Position numbers and translations under genes: made by a program | Shown here: positions 53,681-63,814 of the stretch, in pieces | How the letters are laid out: each line of letters starts with the position of its first letter | Numbering within the stretch: position 1 is the first letter of the stretch | Notes under the pieces: generated by a model | Databases searched by the model: none | Told to the model about the DNA's origin: nothing | Seen by the model: only the letters and a program-made list of their open reading frames with translations | From: Haloferax larsenii JCM 13917 | Lineage (GTDB): Archaea; Halobacteriota; Halobacteria; Halobacteriales; Haloferacaceae | Length of the DNA: 64,000 nucleotides | Assembly (NCBI RefSeq): GCF_000336955.1 | Contig: NZ_AOLI01000019.1 | Span: forward strand, 576,786-640,785 | Direction of reading: 5' to 3'

Positions 53681-54933
53681 CGGCTGTCCTCCGGGTTCGC
53701 ATCGGCCTGCTCCGCACTGGTGTCGGGTTTCTGGTCATCTGCTTTCCTCTCATCTGCTTTCTGACCGTCTGACTGCTGGCCGTTTCTCTCTGCGGGCGAC
53801 TCCGCCGGTTCCGTGAGCCGAACTGGGCCGGTCCGCTCACGCGACGAGAGTTCGCGCTGCGGGAACGGTATCGTGATACCCTCCGATTGGAACTCCTCGT
53901 GAATCGTGCTGATGACCGCCGTCTGTGCGCGCCACTTCCGGCGTGCGCTCGGCCGGTCTATCCACGGGCGCACCCCGAGAACGACTGCGGAGTCGGCGAA
54001 TCGCTTCGCGACGACCTGTGGCTTCGGCACCGAGAGTACTTCGTCGAGGTCTTCGACTGCCTCCTGTGCCACCGTCGCGGCCCGTTCCAAGTCGGTGCCG
54101 TAGTCGACGCCGACCTCGACGTCGAGGCGGAGACGCCCCTTTCGACTCCGGTTGACGAGGCTCTCGGAACTCACCACGTCGTTGGGAATCATGACGTACT
54201 CGCCGTCGAACGTCTGGATGCGAGTGTTCACGACCGTGATTTCGGTGACGATACCCTCGTGGTTTCCGACTTCGACCCAGTCGCCGATTTCGAACGGGCG
54301 CGAGAACATGAGGACGAAGCCTGCGAGCAGGGCACCGAGCGTCTGTCGGGCAGCCATCCCGACCACGATGCCGAGGAATCCGGCACCGACGAGGATGCCA
54401 CCGAGGTTCGCATTCCAGACGCCGAGGATACCGACGAGTGCGACGAGATACGTCGTGACCTGCGTCAGTCGATAGATAATCTCCCGCTGGTGGTCAGATA
54501 TCTCCGGGCGAGTACTCGCAATCTCCCTGATGAACCGGCCGATGACCGTCGTCAACACGTACGCGCCGACGGCGAGTATCATCGAGAGCGCCAACCGAGC
54601 GAGCGTCTCCGTGCCGAGGCCGTACTGCTCGGATATCGCACTGAACTCGGCGCTCGTTGGCCAGATGACGACAAGAAGGCTGCCGCCACCGATAGCCACG
54701 ACGAGTCGTAAGAGCGTGACTCCGAGGTGCCACACCGGCGACGAAATCGCGTCGATGTCGCGGTCGTGGAGGCGCGCGAGGAGTCGCCAGATAACCGCCA
54801 CAGTGATGGTGAGAACGACGCTAGCAGCGGCTCTGGCTTCGAACGACGAGAGAATGGTGGAGAGAGGTGCCTCGCCCTGGAGGAGCGACGATACGAACAC
54901 GGTGGACCAGGCGGCGAACAAGGAAGTGAACAT
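53677..54933 (-). CDS. MscS-family mechanosensitive channel
   Basis: A 418-residue channel protein. About four hydrophobic segments occupy residues 1-190. The pore-lining helix and beta domain follow: GIVVGMAARQTLGALLAGF, SRPFEIGDWVEVGNHEG and MIPNDVVSSESLVNRSR. The C-terminal 60 residues are Lys/Glu/Asp/Gln-rich and probably disordered. It would release solutes on hypo-osmotic shock. Lies 3 bases downstream of rsmA. Confidence 0.93.
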   Translation of the reverse strand: MFTSLFAAWSTVFVSSLLQGEAPLSTILSSFEARAAASVVLTITVAVIWRLLARLHDRDIDAISSPVWHLGVTLLRLVVAIGGGSLLVVIWPTSAEFSAISEQYGLGTETLARLALSMILAVGAYVLTTVIGRFIREIASTRPEISDHQREIIYRLTQVTTYLVALVGILGVWNANLGGILVGAGFLGIVVGMAARQTLGALLAGFVLMFSRPFEIGDWVEVGNHEGIVTEITVVNTRIQTFDGEYVMIPNDVVSSESLVNRSRKGRLRLDVEVGVDYGTDLERAATVAQEAVEDLDEVLSVPKPQVVAKRFADSAVVLGVRPWIDRPSARRKWRAQTAVISTIHEEFQSEGITIPFPQRELSSRERTGPVRLTEPAESPAERNGQQSDGQKADERKADDQKPDTSAEQADANPEDSR

Positions 54934-54936
54934 AAC

Positions 54937-55800
54937 CTACAGGCCGACGTCGGCGGCGAGTTGCGCGAGTTCGGCGAACTCCGCGGGCGCCATGTTTCCG
55001 GCGCGCTTTCGAAGGACGTCCTCGTCCGCGGCCTCGACGACCGCGTCCGGGTCCGAGAGTCCGGAGATGTGTGGCGTGTTTCGAATCCCGTTTCGGATGG
55101 TCTTCCGACGCTGGGTAAACAGCGCCTTCACGAAGTCGAGGAAGAACTCCTCGTCGTCGACCTCGTAGTCGGGCGCGCGCGGTTCGATACGTACGATAGC
55201 GCTCTGCACAGCGGGTTGCGGGTCGAACGCCTCGCGCGGCACGATTTCGCAGACGTCGACGTCGCCGTAGTGCTGTGCGCTCACCGAGAGGCGGCCGTAC
55301 TCCGAGGTGCCGGACTCGGCGGCCATCCGTTCGCCGAACTCCTTCTGGAACATGAGTACGAGCGGCTTACCCTCCGGAAGGAGGCGGAACGAAATCTCCG
55401 AGGAGATACCGTACGGGAGGTTCGAGACGCACGCCGAAAAGTCGGGGAGGTCGATTTCGAGGGCGTCGCCTTCGAGCACTGTGAGACGTCCGGCCTCGAC
55501 TTCCTCGGCGAACTCACGGCGCAGGTGGTCGGCGAACGTTCGGTCCTGTTCGACGACGGTGACGCGGTCTGCCACGTCGAGCAGACGGTCCGTGAGGACG
55601 CCCGGCCCGCCTCCGATTTCGAGGACGTGAGACAGGTCTGTGTCCTCGGGGAGGTACGTCGGGATTCGGTCGACGACGCGGTCGTCGACGAGAAAGTGCT
55701 GGTCGCGGTCGGGGTCACCGCTGGCCCCTGCACGTCGGATGAGCGCGTCCGGGTCGCGCGCGGCGTCTCCGTGGGTCTGGCCACGTCCGTCGCTCGTCAT
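54937..55800 (-). CDS. rsmA: 16S rRNA adenine dimethyltransferase RsmA/KsgA
   Basis: A 287-residue KsgA that dimethylates the two adjacent adenines near the 16S rRNA 3' end during 30S assembly. SAM motif LEIGGGPGVLTDRL, catalytic NLPYGISSE, and C-terminal TQRRKTIRNGIRN. QHFLVDDRVVDRI gives the family N-terminus. Part of an operon-like run with DUF655, rpoF and rpl21e upstream. Confidence 0.95.
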   Translation of the reverse strand: MTSDGRGQTHGDAARDPDALIRRAGASGDPDRDQHFLVDDRVVDRIPTYLPEDTDLSHVLEIGGGPGVLTDRLLDVADRVTVVEQDRTFADHLRREFAEEVEAGRLTVLEGDALEIDLPDFSACVSNLPYGISSEISFRLLPEGKPLVLMFQKEFGERMAAESGTSEYGRLSVSAQHYGDVDVCEIVPREAFDPQPAVQSAIVRIEPRAPDYEVDDEEFFLDFVKALFTQRRKTIRNGIRNTPHISGLSDPDAVVEAADEDVLRKRAGNMAPAEFAELAQLAADVGL

Positions 55801-55843
55801 TGCCAGCAGTAACAGGCGGGCGCGGGTAAAAGTCCCGTTCCGG

Positions 55844-56431
55844 TTATTGGTCGTTTCGCACGAACGTCTTGTACTTCACGTCGTCGTCGTGGAGTTCGTC
55901 GATAATCCGTTCGACGATGACTTCTTTCGGGTGGTGGAGTCCAGAGACACGCTCTTCGAGGTCTTCGAACGACTCGAACGGGCCGTAGCGCTTGCGCTCT
56001 TCGAGAATCTTGTCTCGGAGCTTCTTCCCGATTCCGGGGAGGAGATTCAACTGGTGGAGTCGGAGCGTGATAGGTTGGGCGTCGTTGTAGAAGTCGACGA
56101 ACCGCTTCTCGTCGGCGTCGACGATGTCCTCGACGACGTACTCCACCTCGGAGGAGGCCGTATTAGAAAGGTCGCCGAACGACGACTCCTCGACGCGCTG
56201 CACCAACTCGCGGTCTGCGGTCGGTGCGATGGCGACGCGGTCACCGATGCTCACGTCGGCGTCCTCTTCGAGTGTCAACTCCAAGAGCCGAAAGTTCGTC
56301 TCACCGAGTGCGTACGCTATCGGAGCCGAATCGAATCGCCGGTCGTCATTCCGACGCCCATGTCTGAGTACGTCCAGCAAGACAGCGTACTCAACCGTCG
56401 CATCGGCGTCACCGCTCTCCGAAGCTGTCAT
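55844..56431 (-). CDS. DUF655 family protein (HhH nucleic-acid binding)
   Basis: A 195-residue archaeal DUF655 protein. N-terminal OB/S1-like region (EYAVLLDVLRHG, VSIGDRVAIAPT), C-terminal helix-hairpin-helix in LLPGIGKKLRDKILEERK and ESFEDLEERVSGLHHP. The function is unknown, but the family is linked with translation and RNA genes. Sits between rpoF and rsmA on the same strand. Confidence 0.92.
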   Translation of the reverse strand: MTASESGDADATVEYAVLLDVLRHGRRNDDRRFDSAPIAYALGETNFRLLELTLEEDADVSIGDRVAIAPTADRELVQRVEESSFGDLSNTASSEVEYVVEDIVDADEKRFVDFYNDAQPITLRLHQLNLLPGIGKKLRDKILEERKRYGPFESFEDLEERVSGLHHPKEVIVERIIDELHDDDVKYKTFVRNDQ

Positions 56432-56484
56432 GCAAGTAACTACGGTGAGCCGATATTTAAATAGTTGGCCGCGCCGTCGCGCGG

Positions 56485-56841
56485 TCAGACGTACTTCGCG
56501 ACGACGTTGAGAATCTCGTCGAGTTCGTCGCCCGACAGCGCGTAGCGCTGCTGAGCGTAGACCGCACGGAGTTCGTCGCGGTTCTCCGGGAGGAGGTCCG
56601 CGATTTTGATCGCCGTCGGTGCGTCGACCTTCTCTAACTCGGCGAGCTCCTCGACGAGTTCACGAGATTCCTCGGGGTCGAGGTGGGCAAACCGGTTGAC
56701 GTGCTCGATTGCACGCGCCAGCTCGTAGCGCATTTCGCGCTCTTCGTCGGCAGCGCGGTCGGCCTCGACCTCGGCGAGGAGTTCTTTGACCTCTGAGATG
56801 GTCAGATACTCCTCGTCGAGCTTCTCTTTGAAGATGGTCAT
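56485..56841 (-). CDS. rpoF: DNA-directed RNA polymerase subunit F (Rpb4)
   Basis: A 118-residue RpoF, which pairs with RpoE (Rpb7) as the polymerase stalk. Typical order: LTISEVKELLAEVEADRA, the AIEHVNRFAHL helix, DAPTAIKIADLLPENRDELRAV and ALSGDELDEILNVVAKYV. Three bases downstream of rpl21e, the usual euryarchaeal linkage. Confidence 0.95.
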   Translation of the reverse strand: MTIFKEKLDEEYLTISEVKELLAEVEADRAADEEREMRYELARAIEHVNRFAHLDPEESRELVEELAELEKVDAPTAIKIADLLPENRDELRAVYAQQRYALSGDELDEILNVVAKYV

Positions 56842-56844
56842 CGC

Positions 56845-57135
56845 TTACTGTTGGGCGCGCAGGTGGGCAGGCCGGACGATGACGGTCTTTTCTTTGCCGC
56901 CATCGTTGATCTGGACCTTGAATGCGCGACCCTGCTTACCGACGACCTCACCGGTGAGACCGTTGAAGCGCGGGTGGAAGCGGCCTTCGCGCACGCTCGG
57001 GTCGAGGTTGAGGTGGACCTTCTGACCCTCGTCGAATTCGGCGATAGAGCGCTGCGGCGGGGAGGTACCGCGTTCGCGTGGTTTGTTCGAAAGCTTTCCT
57101 CGCGTCCCCTTCATCGGACCGTTGGAGCTCGGCAT
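56845..57135 (-). CDS. rpl21e: 50S ribosomal protein L21e
   Basis: A 96-residue L21e: [56 protein letters not shown]. First gene of the rpl21e-rpoF-DUF655-rsmA run. Start at 57135 is the family start. Confidence 0.96.
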   Translation of the reverse strand: MPSSNGPMKGTRGKLSNKPRERGTSPPQRSIAEFDEGQKVHLNLDPSVREGRFHPRFNGLTGEVVGKQGRAFKVQINDGGKEKTVIVRPAHLRAQQ

Positions 57136-57318
57136 AGTCGTGAGAACGAGTACTTGCGTCGCCGTTATAAATTGCACGTTACGAACCGCGCGTGTGGGCG
57201 AGGCGCGTGGTCGTGTCACACCGTGGTCGGCGGTCGGCAGGCCGTAGTCGGCGGGTCGGCGGGTCGACGGCGCAGTGAGAGGGACGGACTTAACCCGAGT
57301 CGGTGCGGCCGTTCGCGT

Positions 57319-58479
57319 ATGGCTGAAGACGAGCGACGCATCGAGACGCGCGCTATCCACGCCGGACAGGAACCGGACGAGGAGACAGGGGCGCTCATGA
57401 CGCCCATCTACGCGAACTCGACGTACGCACAGGACGGCCCCGGCGACCACCGCGGCTACGAGTACTCGCGCACTGGCAACCCGACGCGGACCGACCTCGA
57501 ATCGAATCTCGCAGCCCTCGAAGGCGGCGAGTACGGCCGCGCCTTCTCCTCGGGGATGGGCGCAATCAACACCGTACTCAACCTGCTCGAAGCGGGCGAC
57601 CACGTCGTCGCTGGCAACGACGTCTACGGCGGGACCCACCGCATCTTCACGCAGGTCTACGAGAAGTACGACCTCGAATTCGACTTCGTCGAGACGACCG
57701 ACCACGACGCCGTCCGCGACGCAGTGCGGGAGGAGACCGAGCTCGTGTGGGTCGAGACGCCGACGAACCCCCTCATGCGCGTCAACGACATCAAAGCGCT
57801 GGCCGACATCGCCCACGAGGTCGACGCGCTCTGCGCCGTCGACAACACCTTCGCGACGCCGTACCTCCAGCGCCCACTCGAACACGGTGCCGACATCGTC
57901 TCGCACTCGCTGACGAAGTACCTCGGCGGCCACTCCGACATCGTCGGCGGCGCGCTCGTCACCGACGACGAGGAACTCGACGAGGAAATCGCGTTCTACC
58001 AGAACTCGGTCGGCGCGACGCCCTCGCCGTTCGACTGCTTCCTCGTTCTCCGCGGGACGAAGACGCTCCCCGTTCGAATGGACCGTCACTGCGACAACGC
58101 CCGCGAACTCGCTGCGTGGCTCGACGACCACGAGGCCGTCTCTGAAGTTTTCTATCCCGGTCTCGACTCGCACCCGCAGCACGACCTCGCGGCCGAACAG
58201 ATGGACGACTTCGGCGGCATGCTCTCGTTCGAACTCGACGGCACGCTCGACCAAGCGTCCACCGTCGTCGAGGAGACGGAGGTGTTCACCCTCGCCGAGA
58301 GTCTCGGTGGCGTCGAGAGCCTCATCGAACAGCCCGCTGCGATGACGCACGCGGCTATTCCCCGTGAGGAGCGCCTCGAAGCTGGCCTGACCGACGGCCT
58401 CATCCGAGTCTCTGTCGGTATCGAACACGTCGATGACATGAAAGCCGACCTCGAACAGGCGTTCGACGCCGCATTCTGA
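57319..58479 (+). CDS. Cystathionine gamma-synthase/gamma-lyase family PLP enzyme
   Basis: A 386-residue trans-sulfuration enzyme. PLP Lys in [56 protein letters not shown] and VETPTNPLM are family landmarks. It makes or splits cystathionine in the Cys/Met routes; which reaction cannot be decided by eye. Divergent from rpl21e. Confidence 0.93.
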   Translation: MAEDERRIETRAIHAGQEPDEETGALMTPIYANSTYAQDGPGDHRGYEYSRTGNPTRTDLESNLAALEGGEYGRAFSSGMGAINTVLNLLEAGDHVVAGNDVYGGTHRIFTQVYEKYDLEFDFVETTDHDAVRDAVREETELVWVETPTNPLMRVNDIKALADIAHEVDALCAVDNTFATPYLQRPLEHGADIVSHSLTKYLGGHSDIVGGALVTDDEELDEEIAFYQNSVGATPSPFDCFLVLRGTKTLPVRMDRHCDNARELAAWLDDHEAVSEVFYPGLDSHPQHDLAAEQMDDFGGMLSFELDGTLDQASTVVEETEVFTLAESLGGVESLIEQPAAMTHAAIPREERLEAGLTDGLIRVSVGIEHVDDMKADLEQAFDAAF

Positions 58480-58605
58480 GGGACACGACCCTCTTTTTGA
58501 ATTGTTTAGACGCGGTCTAGAAGTCCTGTAAGTCTCGTATTCGGTTATTTTCGCGTCGTGGGAACCCGAGTAAGGGTTATTGAGTGTGACGGACAATCAC
58601 TAGCT

Positions 58606-58863
58606 ATGTCTCAAGAGTCCGTGTCCGTGAGTGGAGAGGTACTACAGAGTCAACAGTCTACGGAGCCGACCGAGCACGTCGACGTGGACTCCGACGAACA
58701 CGCGGAGTCGAGTCACAAGGCCGAACAGTTCGGCGTCGGCCTCTCGATTGGGTTCCTTCTCGGCGGCATCAGTGGCGTCGCCGTCGGGTCGTTCCCGGTG
58801 GCGATACTGCTCGGGCTCTCGCTTGGCGTCGTGCTCGGTCTCTACATGATGGAGCGCCGCTGA
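58606..58863 (+). CDS. Small membrane protein, uncharacterised
   Basis: An 85-residue protein: acidic, His/Glu-rich N-terminal half, then a double hydrophobic hairpin (FGVGLSIGFLLGGISGVAVG and VAILLGLSLGVVLGLYMMERR). Start at 58606, with TATA-like TTATTG (58577-58582) about 27 bases upstream. No known domain. Confidence 0.7.
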   Translation: MSQESVSVSGEVLQSQQSTEPTEHVDVDSDEHAESSHKAEQFGVGLSIGFLLGGISGVAVGSFPVAILLGLSLGVVLGLYMMERR

Positions 58864-58961
58864 CCGACCGTCGCGACCCACGGCGGGCATCGAGTCGAAC
58901 GAAAAGCTGCCCGGCGCAGCCGCTCTGCGGCATGGAGTTTTTGAAAAGGTCGGACGTCAGT

Positions 58962-59228
58962 TCAGATACGGCCGACGTTTTCGACAGAGACGCTTTCGAC
59001 ACCGTCGACTTCGGTGAACGCCTCTTCGACAGCTTCGGTGCCACCGGCATCGTCGGGGACGATGACCGTCGGCAGGAGGGCGACGAGACCGAACGCGACG
59101 TCGTCGCGCTCGAAGCCCTTGATCTTGGCTCCCTCGGGGAGGGAATCTTCGAGCTTGTCCTCGAGGTCGTCGAGGTCCAGCTCGGGGCTGTTCGGCATGA
59201 CCTTGATTTTAGCAGCTACTTTTCCCAT
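58962..59228 (-). CDS. ef1B: Translation elongation factor aEF-1 beta
   Basis: An 88-residue nucleotide exchange factor for aEF1A. Starts [40 protein letters not shown] and [14 protein letters not shown] are the archaeal signature. Lies 2 bases after the zinc-finger gene, so the two form one operon. Confidence 0.95.
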   Translation of the reverse strand: MGKVAAKIKVMPNSPELDLDDLEDKLEDSLPEGAKIKGFERDDVAFGLVALLPTVIVPDDAGGTEAVEEAFTEVDGVESVSVENVGRI

Positions 59229-59230
59229 CG

Positions 59231-59410
59231 TTATGGACCCAGGAAACTGCAGTCGGGGCACTCGTAGAGGTTACTCTGCTTGCGGCACTTGGAACAACGC
59301 GAAATCTCCTTGCCACAATCCGGACACTTGAACGTCGCGGCGCTCATGCCGGCAATGTTGATGCCACAGGACACGCACTGGTGAGCGTGTCGCTGTTCTG
59401 CCTCGCTCAT
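59231..59410 (-). CDS. Two-zinc mini protein of the HVO_2753 type
   Basis: A 59-residue protein with four Cys pairs: CVSCG, CPDCG, CSKC and CPDC. The length, Cys layout and linkage to aEF1B match the Haloferax volcanii zinc-finger protein HVO_2753, which binds two zinc ions and affects swarming and biofilm formation (established for that protein). Start at 59410 ([12 protein letters not shown]). Function here is inferred by similarity. Confidence 0.93.
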   Translation of the reverse strand: MSEAEQRHAHQCVSCGINIAGMSAATFKCPDCGKEISRCSKCRKQSNLYECPDCSFLGP

Positions 59411-59501
59411 ACGATGACTAACCGAGGCGCGACTTTTAACCGTTGTCTTTCCGGGTTCCAGATGGTGTGTCGCGGTCACACGCTTCCCGGCAGGGATGTC
59501 C

Positions 59502-60728
59502 TCATCCGAGTGCGAGCGGTGTCACGAGCACGCACATCAGGTGGACGCGCCGACATCCGAGCCGCGGCGGAAGGTGTCCGACGGCGGCGGCGACGACGAG
59601 CACCACGACGCCAACGGCGCCCGCGAACGCCCACGACAAGGCGACGAGGAAGACACAGACCACCGCGACGAGTCGCCGTTGGTCGAGTCGCCCGACGAGT
59701 GCCAACACGCGGTCGCCGAGCGTTGGGACGAGGAGCGCCCCGCAGACGCCCGCGACGAGGGTGACGGGGAGTGCAATCGAGAGTCGCGACGGGAGGTCGG
59801 CCGCCACGAGGGCCACGAGCGCACCAGTTCGCGGCGTCCCCAACCCGGCCAACGCGAAGAGCGCGAACACTGACGTCGCTGTTGTCGCGGCGCTCGTGGC
59901 CACGACGTACGACCGCGCGGCTGTATCTTGGTCGGCACTCGGCAGTGCAGCCAACGCGAGCGTCCCCGCCACGCCGGCGGAGACACCCGGCAGGTACCCG
60001 ACGAACGCACCGCCGCCGCTTCCGGCGAAGATGCTCCGCGCGAGCGTGGCCGGGGATATCGCAAGCGCGGCATTCCCCTGTGGTGGCACTCCCGCCCCGT
60101 CTTTCGCGTCGAGGAGGACGGGAACGCCGAACAATCCGGCGAACAGCGGGCTCAACAGTCCGCCGACTGGAAGCGGCCCATTCGTGGGCCAATCGAGGAC
60201 AGCAAGCCCCAGTGCCGATGCGGCGACGACGGTGACGACCGCGGCCACGCGCGCTCGCGTCGACGCTTCGGTCCACACGAGCGCGACCACGACTGCGAGT
60301 AAGACTGCCCAGAGGTACTCACGAATTACCGGGTAGACCTGCGTCGCCGCCGCCGTGAACGGGACTGCAATCGGAACGGCGAGACACAGCGCGACGCCGC
60401 TTCCGACAGCCGAGAGACGGAGCGCCTCGCGTCCGCGCCCGCCGAGGACGAGCCGGTGTCCCGGCAGCGACCCGGCTGCGAGTCCTGCGTCGGGGACGCC
60501 GAGCGCGAGCGACGGAACGATATCGAGGAAGGTGTGGACGGTCGCGGCCGCGAGGACTGCTGCTGCGACGGCCGTCGGTGGGCCCGGAACGCGAGCCGCG
60601 ACACTCGCCACGAGGAGTGCGAAGGCGTTCGCGTGAAGCCCCGGCACGAGCCCGGAACACGTGCCGAGGAGGATACCCACGGCGACGCCCGCGAAGACGG
60701 ATACGTCCGAACCGAGCATCTCCCACAT
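59502..60728 (-). CDS. TctA/DUF112-like multi-spanning permease
   Basis: A 408-residue integral membrane protein with about ten hydrophobic segments. The N-terminal [18 protein letters not shown] and the later [23 protein letters not shown] form two GxxPGxxxN-like repeats seen in the tripartite tricarboxylate TctA/DUF112 family. No TctB or TctC gene is adjacent, so the substrate and transport mode are unknown. Confidence 0.83.
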   Translation of the reverse strand: MWEMLGSDVSVFAGVAVGILLGTCSGLVPGLHANAFALLVASVAARVPGPPTAVAAAVLAAATVHTFLDIVPSLALGVPDAGLAAGSLPGHRLVLGGRGREALRLSAVGSGVALCLAVPIAVPFTAAATQVYPVIREYLWAVLLAVVVALVWTEASTRARVAAVVTVVAASALGLAVLDWPTNGPLPVGGLLSPLFAGLFGVPVLLDAKDGAGVPPQGNAALAISPATLARSIFAGSGGGAFVGYLPGVSAGVAGTLALAALPSADQDTAARSYVVATSAATTATSVFALFALAGLGTPRTGALVALVAADLPSRLSIALPVTLVAGVCGALLVPTLGDRVLALVGRLDQRRLVAVVCVFLVALSWAFAGAVGVVVLVVAAAVGHLPPRLGCRRVHLMCVLVTPLALG

Positions 60729-60877
60729 CGGACCGCGATGGCCCCGGCTTGGGATATGAAGCTACGCCGTCGGTCGACACAAACTGGAGCGAGCGCTGTC
60801 GCTCTGCGCGCAGTGTCGAAAGAAATCAGAGTTGTTCGACGAGTTACGCCGCGTGTGCGGCGGAAGACTCGTGGCGT

Positions 60878-61213
60878 TTAACCGAAGAGCGCGCCGAGGC
60901 CTTCGCCGTCTGCCTCTTCGTCTTCGTCGTCGCCTTCGTCTTCGTCGGCAGCCTCTTCTTCGGCTGCGTCGGCTTCGTCGTCGTCGTCAGCCGTCTCGAC
61001 TTCGCCACCAGCGCCGCCCGCAGCGGGAGCGGGGGCAGCGGCGGCCGTCTCGATGGCCTCTTCGATGTCGACGTCCTCGAGCGCGGCGACGAGCGCCTTG
61101 ACACGGGACTCTTCGACATCGACACCGGCAGCGTCGAGCACTGCGGTGATGTTCTCTTCGTTGATCTCTTCGTCCGTCTCGTTCAGGATGAGAGCAGCGT
61201 AGACGTATTCCAT
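60878..61213 (-). CDS. rpl12: 50S ribosomal protein L12 (P1)
   Basis: A 111-residue archaeal P1/L12 stalk protein: [20 protein letters not shown], an Ala/Gly hinge, a very acidic tail and the terminal GLGALFG that contacts elongation factors. Last gene of rpl1-rpl10-rpl12. Confidence 0.96.
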   Translation of the reverse strand: MEYVYAALILNETDEEINEENITAVLDAAGVDVEESRVKALVAALEDVDIEEAIETAAAAPAPAAGGAGGEVETADDDDEADAAEEEAADEDEGDDEDEEADGEGLGALFG

Positions 61214-61237
61214 TGTTGTGTTCCTCGTAGTGTGTTG

Positions 61238-62278
61238 TTAGAACAGAGAGCCGAGCGCGTCGCCTGCGTCTTCGTCGCCGTCGTCATCGTCGGCGTCCTC
61301 GTCAGCATCGGCGTCCGCTTCGGTCTCTGCGGGTTCTTCGTCAGTCGATTCTTCTTCCTCTGCGGCGGGCGCGCTAGGCGCGGAGACGCCGCGGAGTTCC
61401 TCGGGAAGCGCCTCTTCGTCGTCGATCTGTGCGGCGAGCGCCCGAAGCTGGGCGTCTGCCTTCGAGACGAGTTCCGGCATGAAGTCCGGACTCTCGATGT
61501 TCGCGAACAGACCGACGGATTTGGCTTCGCCAGTCGCCTTCGCGATGAGCGTCGGCGCGGTCTGGGCGGTCGGGTAGACCGCGTTGACCGAGAGGTTCGT
61601 CGCGGCGGCGACGGCCGACTGGATGTCGGCGCGGTACTCGTCCACGTCGATTTCGAGTTCGTCGGGTTCGAACAGGACGCCTTCGGAGAAGACGCCACGA
61701 AGGTCGAGACCGACCTCCTTGGGTTCGATACCGAGTTCGGCGAGAACGTTGGAGAGTTCCTCGGAGACTTCCTCGCCCTCGTCGAGGACCTGGGAGTCTT
61801 CGGTCACCTTGATGGAGCCGTCCATAATGCGCGCGGACGCACCGACCTGCTGGAGTTCGCCAACGAACGGACCCGGGTCCACACCCGTGTCACCCTCGGG
61901 GATGACGATGTCGTTCGGAGCGACCTCACCAGCGTTGATGGGCGCGGGCGTCTTCGACGCTTCGAGCTCCTTGAACAGCGCGAACGGATTGTCGTTCGTG
62001 CCGATGAGCGCCACCTGTCCGGCGACGTACTCTTTGAGTTCCTCGAATCCGTCGTCGACTTCGTCGAGCGCGCGGTTCACGAGCGTGTTACGGCTCATGC
62101 GCACCTGGGCCGAGCCGTGCAGCTCGCGGCGCATGGCCTGGAGCTGTCGGCTCGGGATGCCCGCGACGCCCACGACGCCGACGGATTCGTAGCCTTCGAT
62201 GAAGTCGACGAGTTCGTCGACTTCTTCACGCTTCCACTGAGGGATCTCTTCCGTCTGTCGGACACCGGACTCGCTCAT
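61238..62278 (-). CDS. rpl10: 50S ribosomal protein L10 (P0)
   Basis: A 346-residue P0 stalk base. [19 protein letters not shown] and [14 protein letters not shown] lie near the N-terminus; three or so P1-binding helices follow; an acidic tail ends DALGSLF, as in P1. Its start overlaps rpl1 by 4 bases with GGAGGTG upstream. Confidence 0.96.
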   Translation of the reverse strand: MSESGVRQTEEIPQWKREEVDELVDFIEGYESVGVVGVAGIPSRQLQAMRRELHGSAQVRMSRNTLVNRALDEVDDGFEELKEYVAGQVALIGTNDNPFALFKELEASKTPAPINAGEVAPNDIVIPEGDTGVDPGPFVGELQQVGASARIMDGSIKVTEDSQVLDEGEEVSEELSNVLAELGIEPKEVGLDLRGVFSEGVLFEPDELEIDVDEYRADIQSAVAAATNLSVNAVYPTAQTAPTLIAKATGEAKSVGLFANIESPDFMPELVSKADAQLRALAAQIDDEEALPEELRGVSAPSAPAAEEEESTDEEPAETEADADADEDADDDDGDEDAGDALGSLF

Positions 62279-62913
62279 GCGGGCACCTCCACGGATGGGC
62301 CCATCGTGGTCTTCACGAAGACCGAGTCGATGTTCAGGGGACCCTTTTCGAGGGTCGCCTCGAGACGACGGATGATGACGTCGATGTTCTCCGCAATCGA
62401 GTCAGGATCCATGTCGTCCGCGCCGACACGCGTGTGGAACGTGCGTCGGTCGCGGGAGCGGAGTTGCACCGTGTTCTTCATCCGATTCACCGTCTCGGCG
62501 ACGTCGTCATCAGGCTGAAGCGGGGTCGGCATCTTACCGCGGGGACCGAGGACGGTACCAAGGTAGCGACCGATGTCCTGCATCAGTGCTGCCTCGGCAA
62601 CGAAGAAGTCGGTCTCGTCGGCAAGGTCCTTCGCCGCATCGGTGTCGTCACCGAGGTCTTCGAGCTCGTCGGGCCCGAGAACCTCGTCGGCGACACTCTC
62701 AGCTTGGAGCGCGGTCTCACCGGTCGCGAACACCACAATCTGGGTGTCTTGGCCGGTGCCAGACGGGAGCACGATGCTCTCGTCAACACGCTTTGACGGG
62801 TCGTTAAGATCCAAATCGCGCAGGTTCACGGCGAGGTCAACCGTTTCGCGGAAGTTCCGCCCGGGTGCCTCGTCGAGTGCGCGAGAGACTGCGTCAACTA
62901 TTGTATCTGCCAT
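62275..62913 (-). CDS. rpl1: 50S ribosomal protein L1
   Basis: A 212-residue L1: [36 protein letters not shown] and VRTHTRV-like [13 protein letters not shown]1 binds 23S rRNA and, in several archaea, its own mRNA. First gene of the operon; GGAGGTG (62917-62923) is an unusually strong Shine-Dalgarno. Confidence 0.96.
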   Translation of the reverse strand: MADTIVDAVSRALDEAPGRNFRETVDLAVNLRDLDLNDPSKRVDESIVLPSGTGQDTQIVVFATGETALQAESVADEVLGPDELEDLGDDTDAAKDLADETDFFVAEAALMQDIGRYLGTVLGPRGKMPTPLQPDDDVAETVNRMKNTVQLRSRDRRTFHTRVGADDMDPDSIAENIDVIIRRLEATLEKGPLNIDSVFVKTTMGPSVEVPA

Positions 62914-63007
62914 TATTCACCTCCGTAGTACGCAGGATTGCTCCTACGGGTCAGTGAAACAGGCTGCTGCCTGCCTCGTCCGGCAGGACGAGTAGGCTCG
63001 ACTTAAG
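62914..63007 (-). promoter_or_regulatory. Promoter and leader of rpl1-rpl10-rpl12 (possible L1 site)
   Basis: TATA-like CTTAAG near 63002-63007 predicts a start near 62978 and a leader of about 65 bases. It holds the hairpin CTCGTCC-GGCA-GGACGAG (62975-62992) and a downstream TTTCACTGACCCGTAGGAG. In Halobacterium the same operon has a leader of similar size that mimics the L1 site in 23S rRNA. Confidence 0.5.
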
Positions 63008-63027
63008 TCCGTCGAAGAAAGGGCGTC

Positions 63028-63051
63028 GAAACGCCCGAATTCGGGCGTTTC
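63028..63051 (-). terminator. Perfect palindrome after rpl11
   Basis: GAAACGCCCGAA/TTCGGGCGTTTC is a 24-base perfect palindrome about 120 bases after the rpl11 stop and before the rpl1 promoter. On the minus strand a pyrimidine-rich CCCTTTCTTC lies upstream of it rather than the usual T tail, so its role as terminator is likely but not certain. Confidence 0.5.
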
Positions 63052-63168
63052 GCGTGGCAAGAGACCACACGCGGACTGCGCAGCCGCTGGCCGCGACGTG
63101 GTGGAGAGGAGAAAACGGGTCGAGAGAACCGACCCGACGGAAAGGGCGATTCGACGCGGTCGAGACGA

Positions 63169-63648
63169 TTATTCGTCGTCGAACTGGTCGTCGAACTCGC
63201 CGCCGTCGATACGCTCCTTGAATTCACGAGCGTCCTCGCCCTCGATGGTGACGCCGAGAGACGCACACGTCCCGGCGACTTCCTTCGAGGCGTTCTTGAG
63301 GTCGTACGCGAGCAGGTCAGAGGACTTCTGCTCGGCGACCTTCTTCAGCTGTTCGATGGACATGTCGGCGACGAAGTCCTTCTGGGGTTCGCCGCTGCCG
63401 GTGTCGAATCCGACTTCGTCCTTGACGAGTGCAGCCGTCGGTGGGACACCGACTTCGATAGAGAACGAGCCGTCGTCCTCGTACTCGACGGTAACGGGCA
63501 CTTCCATGCCGTCGAACGCTGCCGTCTGGTCGTTAATCTGGTTGACGACGTCCTGCACGTCGACGGGGGTCGGGCCGAGTTCCGGGCCGAGCGGCGGGCC
63601 GGGGTTCGCCTTCCCGCCGGGAACGAGTACTTCGATAGTTCCAGCCAT
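63169..63648 (-). CDS. rpl11: 50S ribosomal protein L11
   Basis: A 159-residue L11 of the GTPase-associated centre. MAGTIEVLVPGGKANPGPPL, GPTPVDVQDVVNQINDQT, and IEQLKKVAEQKSSDLLAYDL with ASLGVTIEGEDARE. The transcript is separate from rpl1-10-12. Confidence 0.97.
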   Translation of the reverse strand: MAGTIEVLVPGGKANPGPPLGPELGPTPVDVQDVVNQINDQTAAFDGMEVPVTVEYEDDGSFSIEVGVPPTAALVKDEVGFDTGSGEPQKDFVADMSIEQLKKVAEQKSSDLLAYDLKNASKEVAGTCASLGVTIEGEDAREFKERIDGGEFDDQFDDE

Positions 63649-63670
63649 ACGTGGAAACACCGTGTGGCGA

Positions 63671-63678
63671 CTTTTAAC
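63671..63678 (-). promoter_or_regulatory. TATA box of rpl11
   Basis: GTTAAAAG on the minus strand, about 27 bases before the ATG at 63648. Confidence 0.55.
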
Positions 63679-63814
63679 GGTTTTCTTTCGCCCGGAGATG
63701 TATGAGAAGACTACGCACGGCGGCGGCAGCAACCCCGTCGCGCGCGATTTGGTCGGCTATGCACCAGCTGGCTCGGGTCGGGGGCCGCTCGCGGTACAGG
63801 ATGACGCCGGGGGG

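Noticed and set aside
63697-63814. Short intergenic stretch checked for a tRNA
   Set aside because: No acceptor, anticodon or T-loop pairing can be drawn on either strand.
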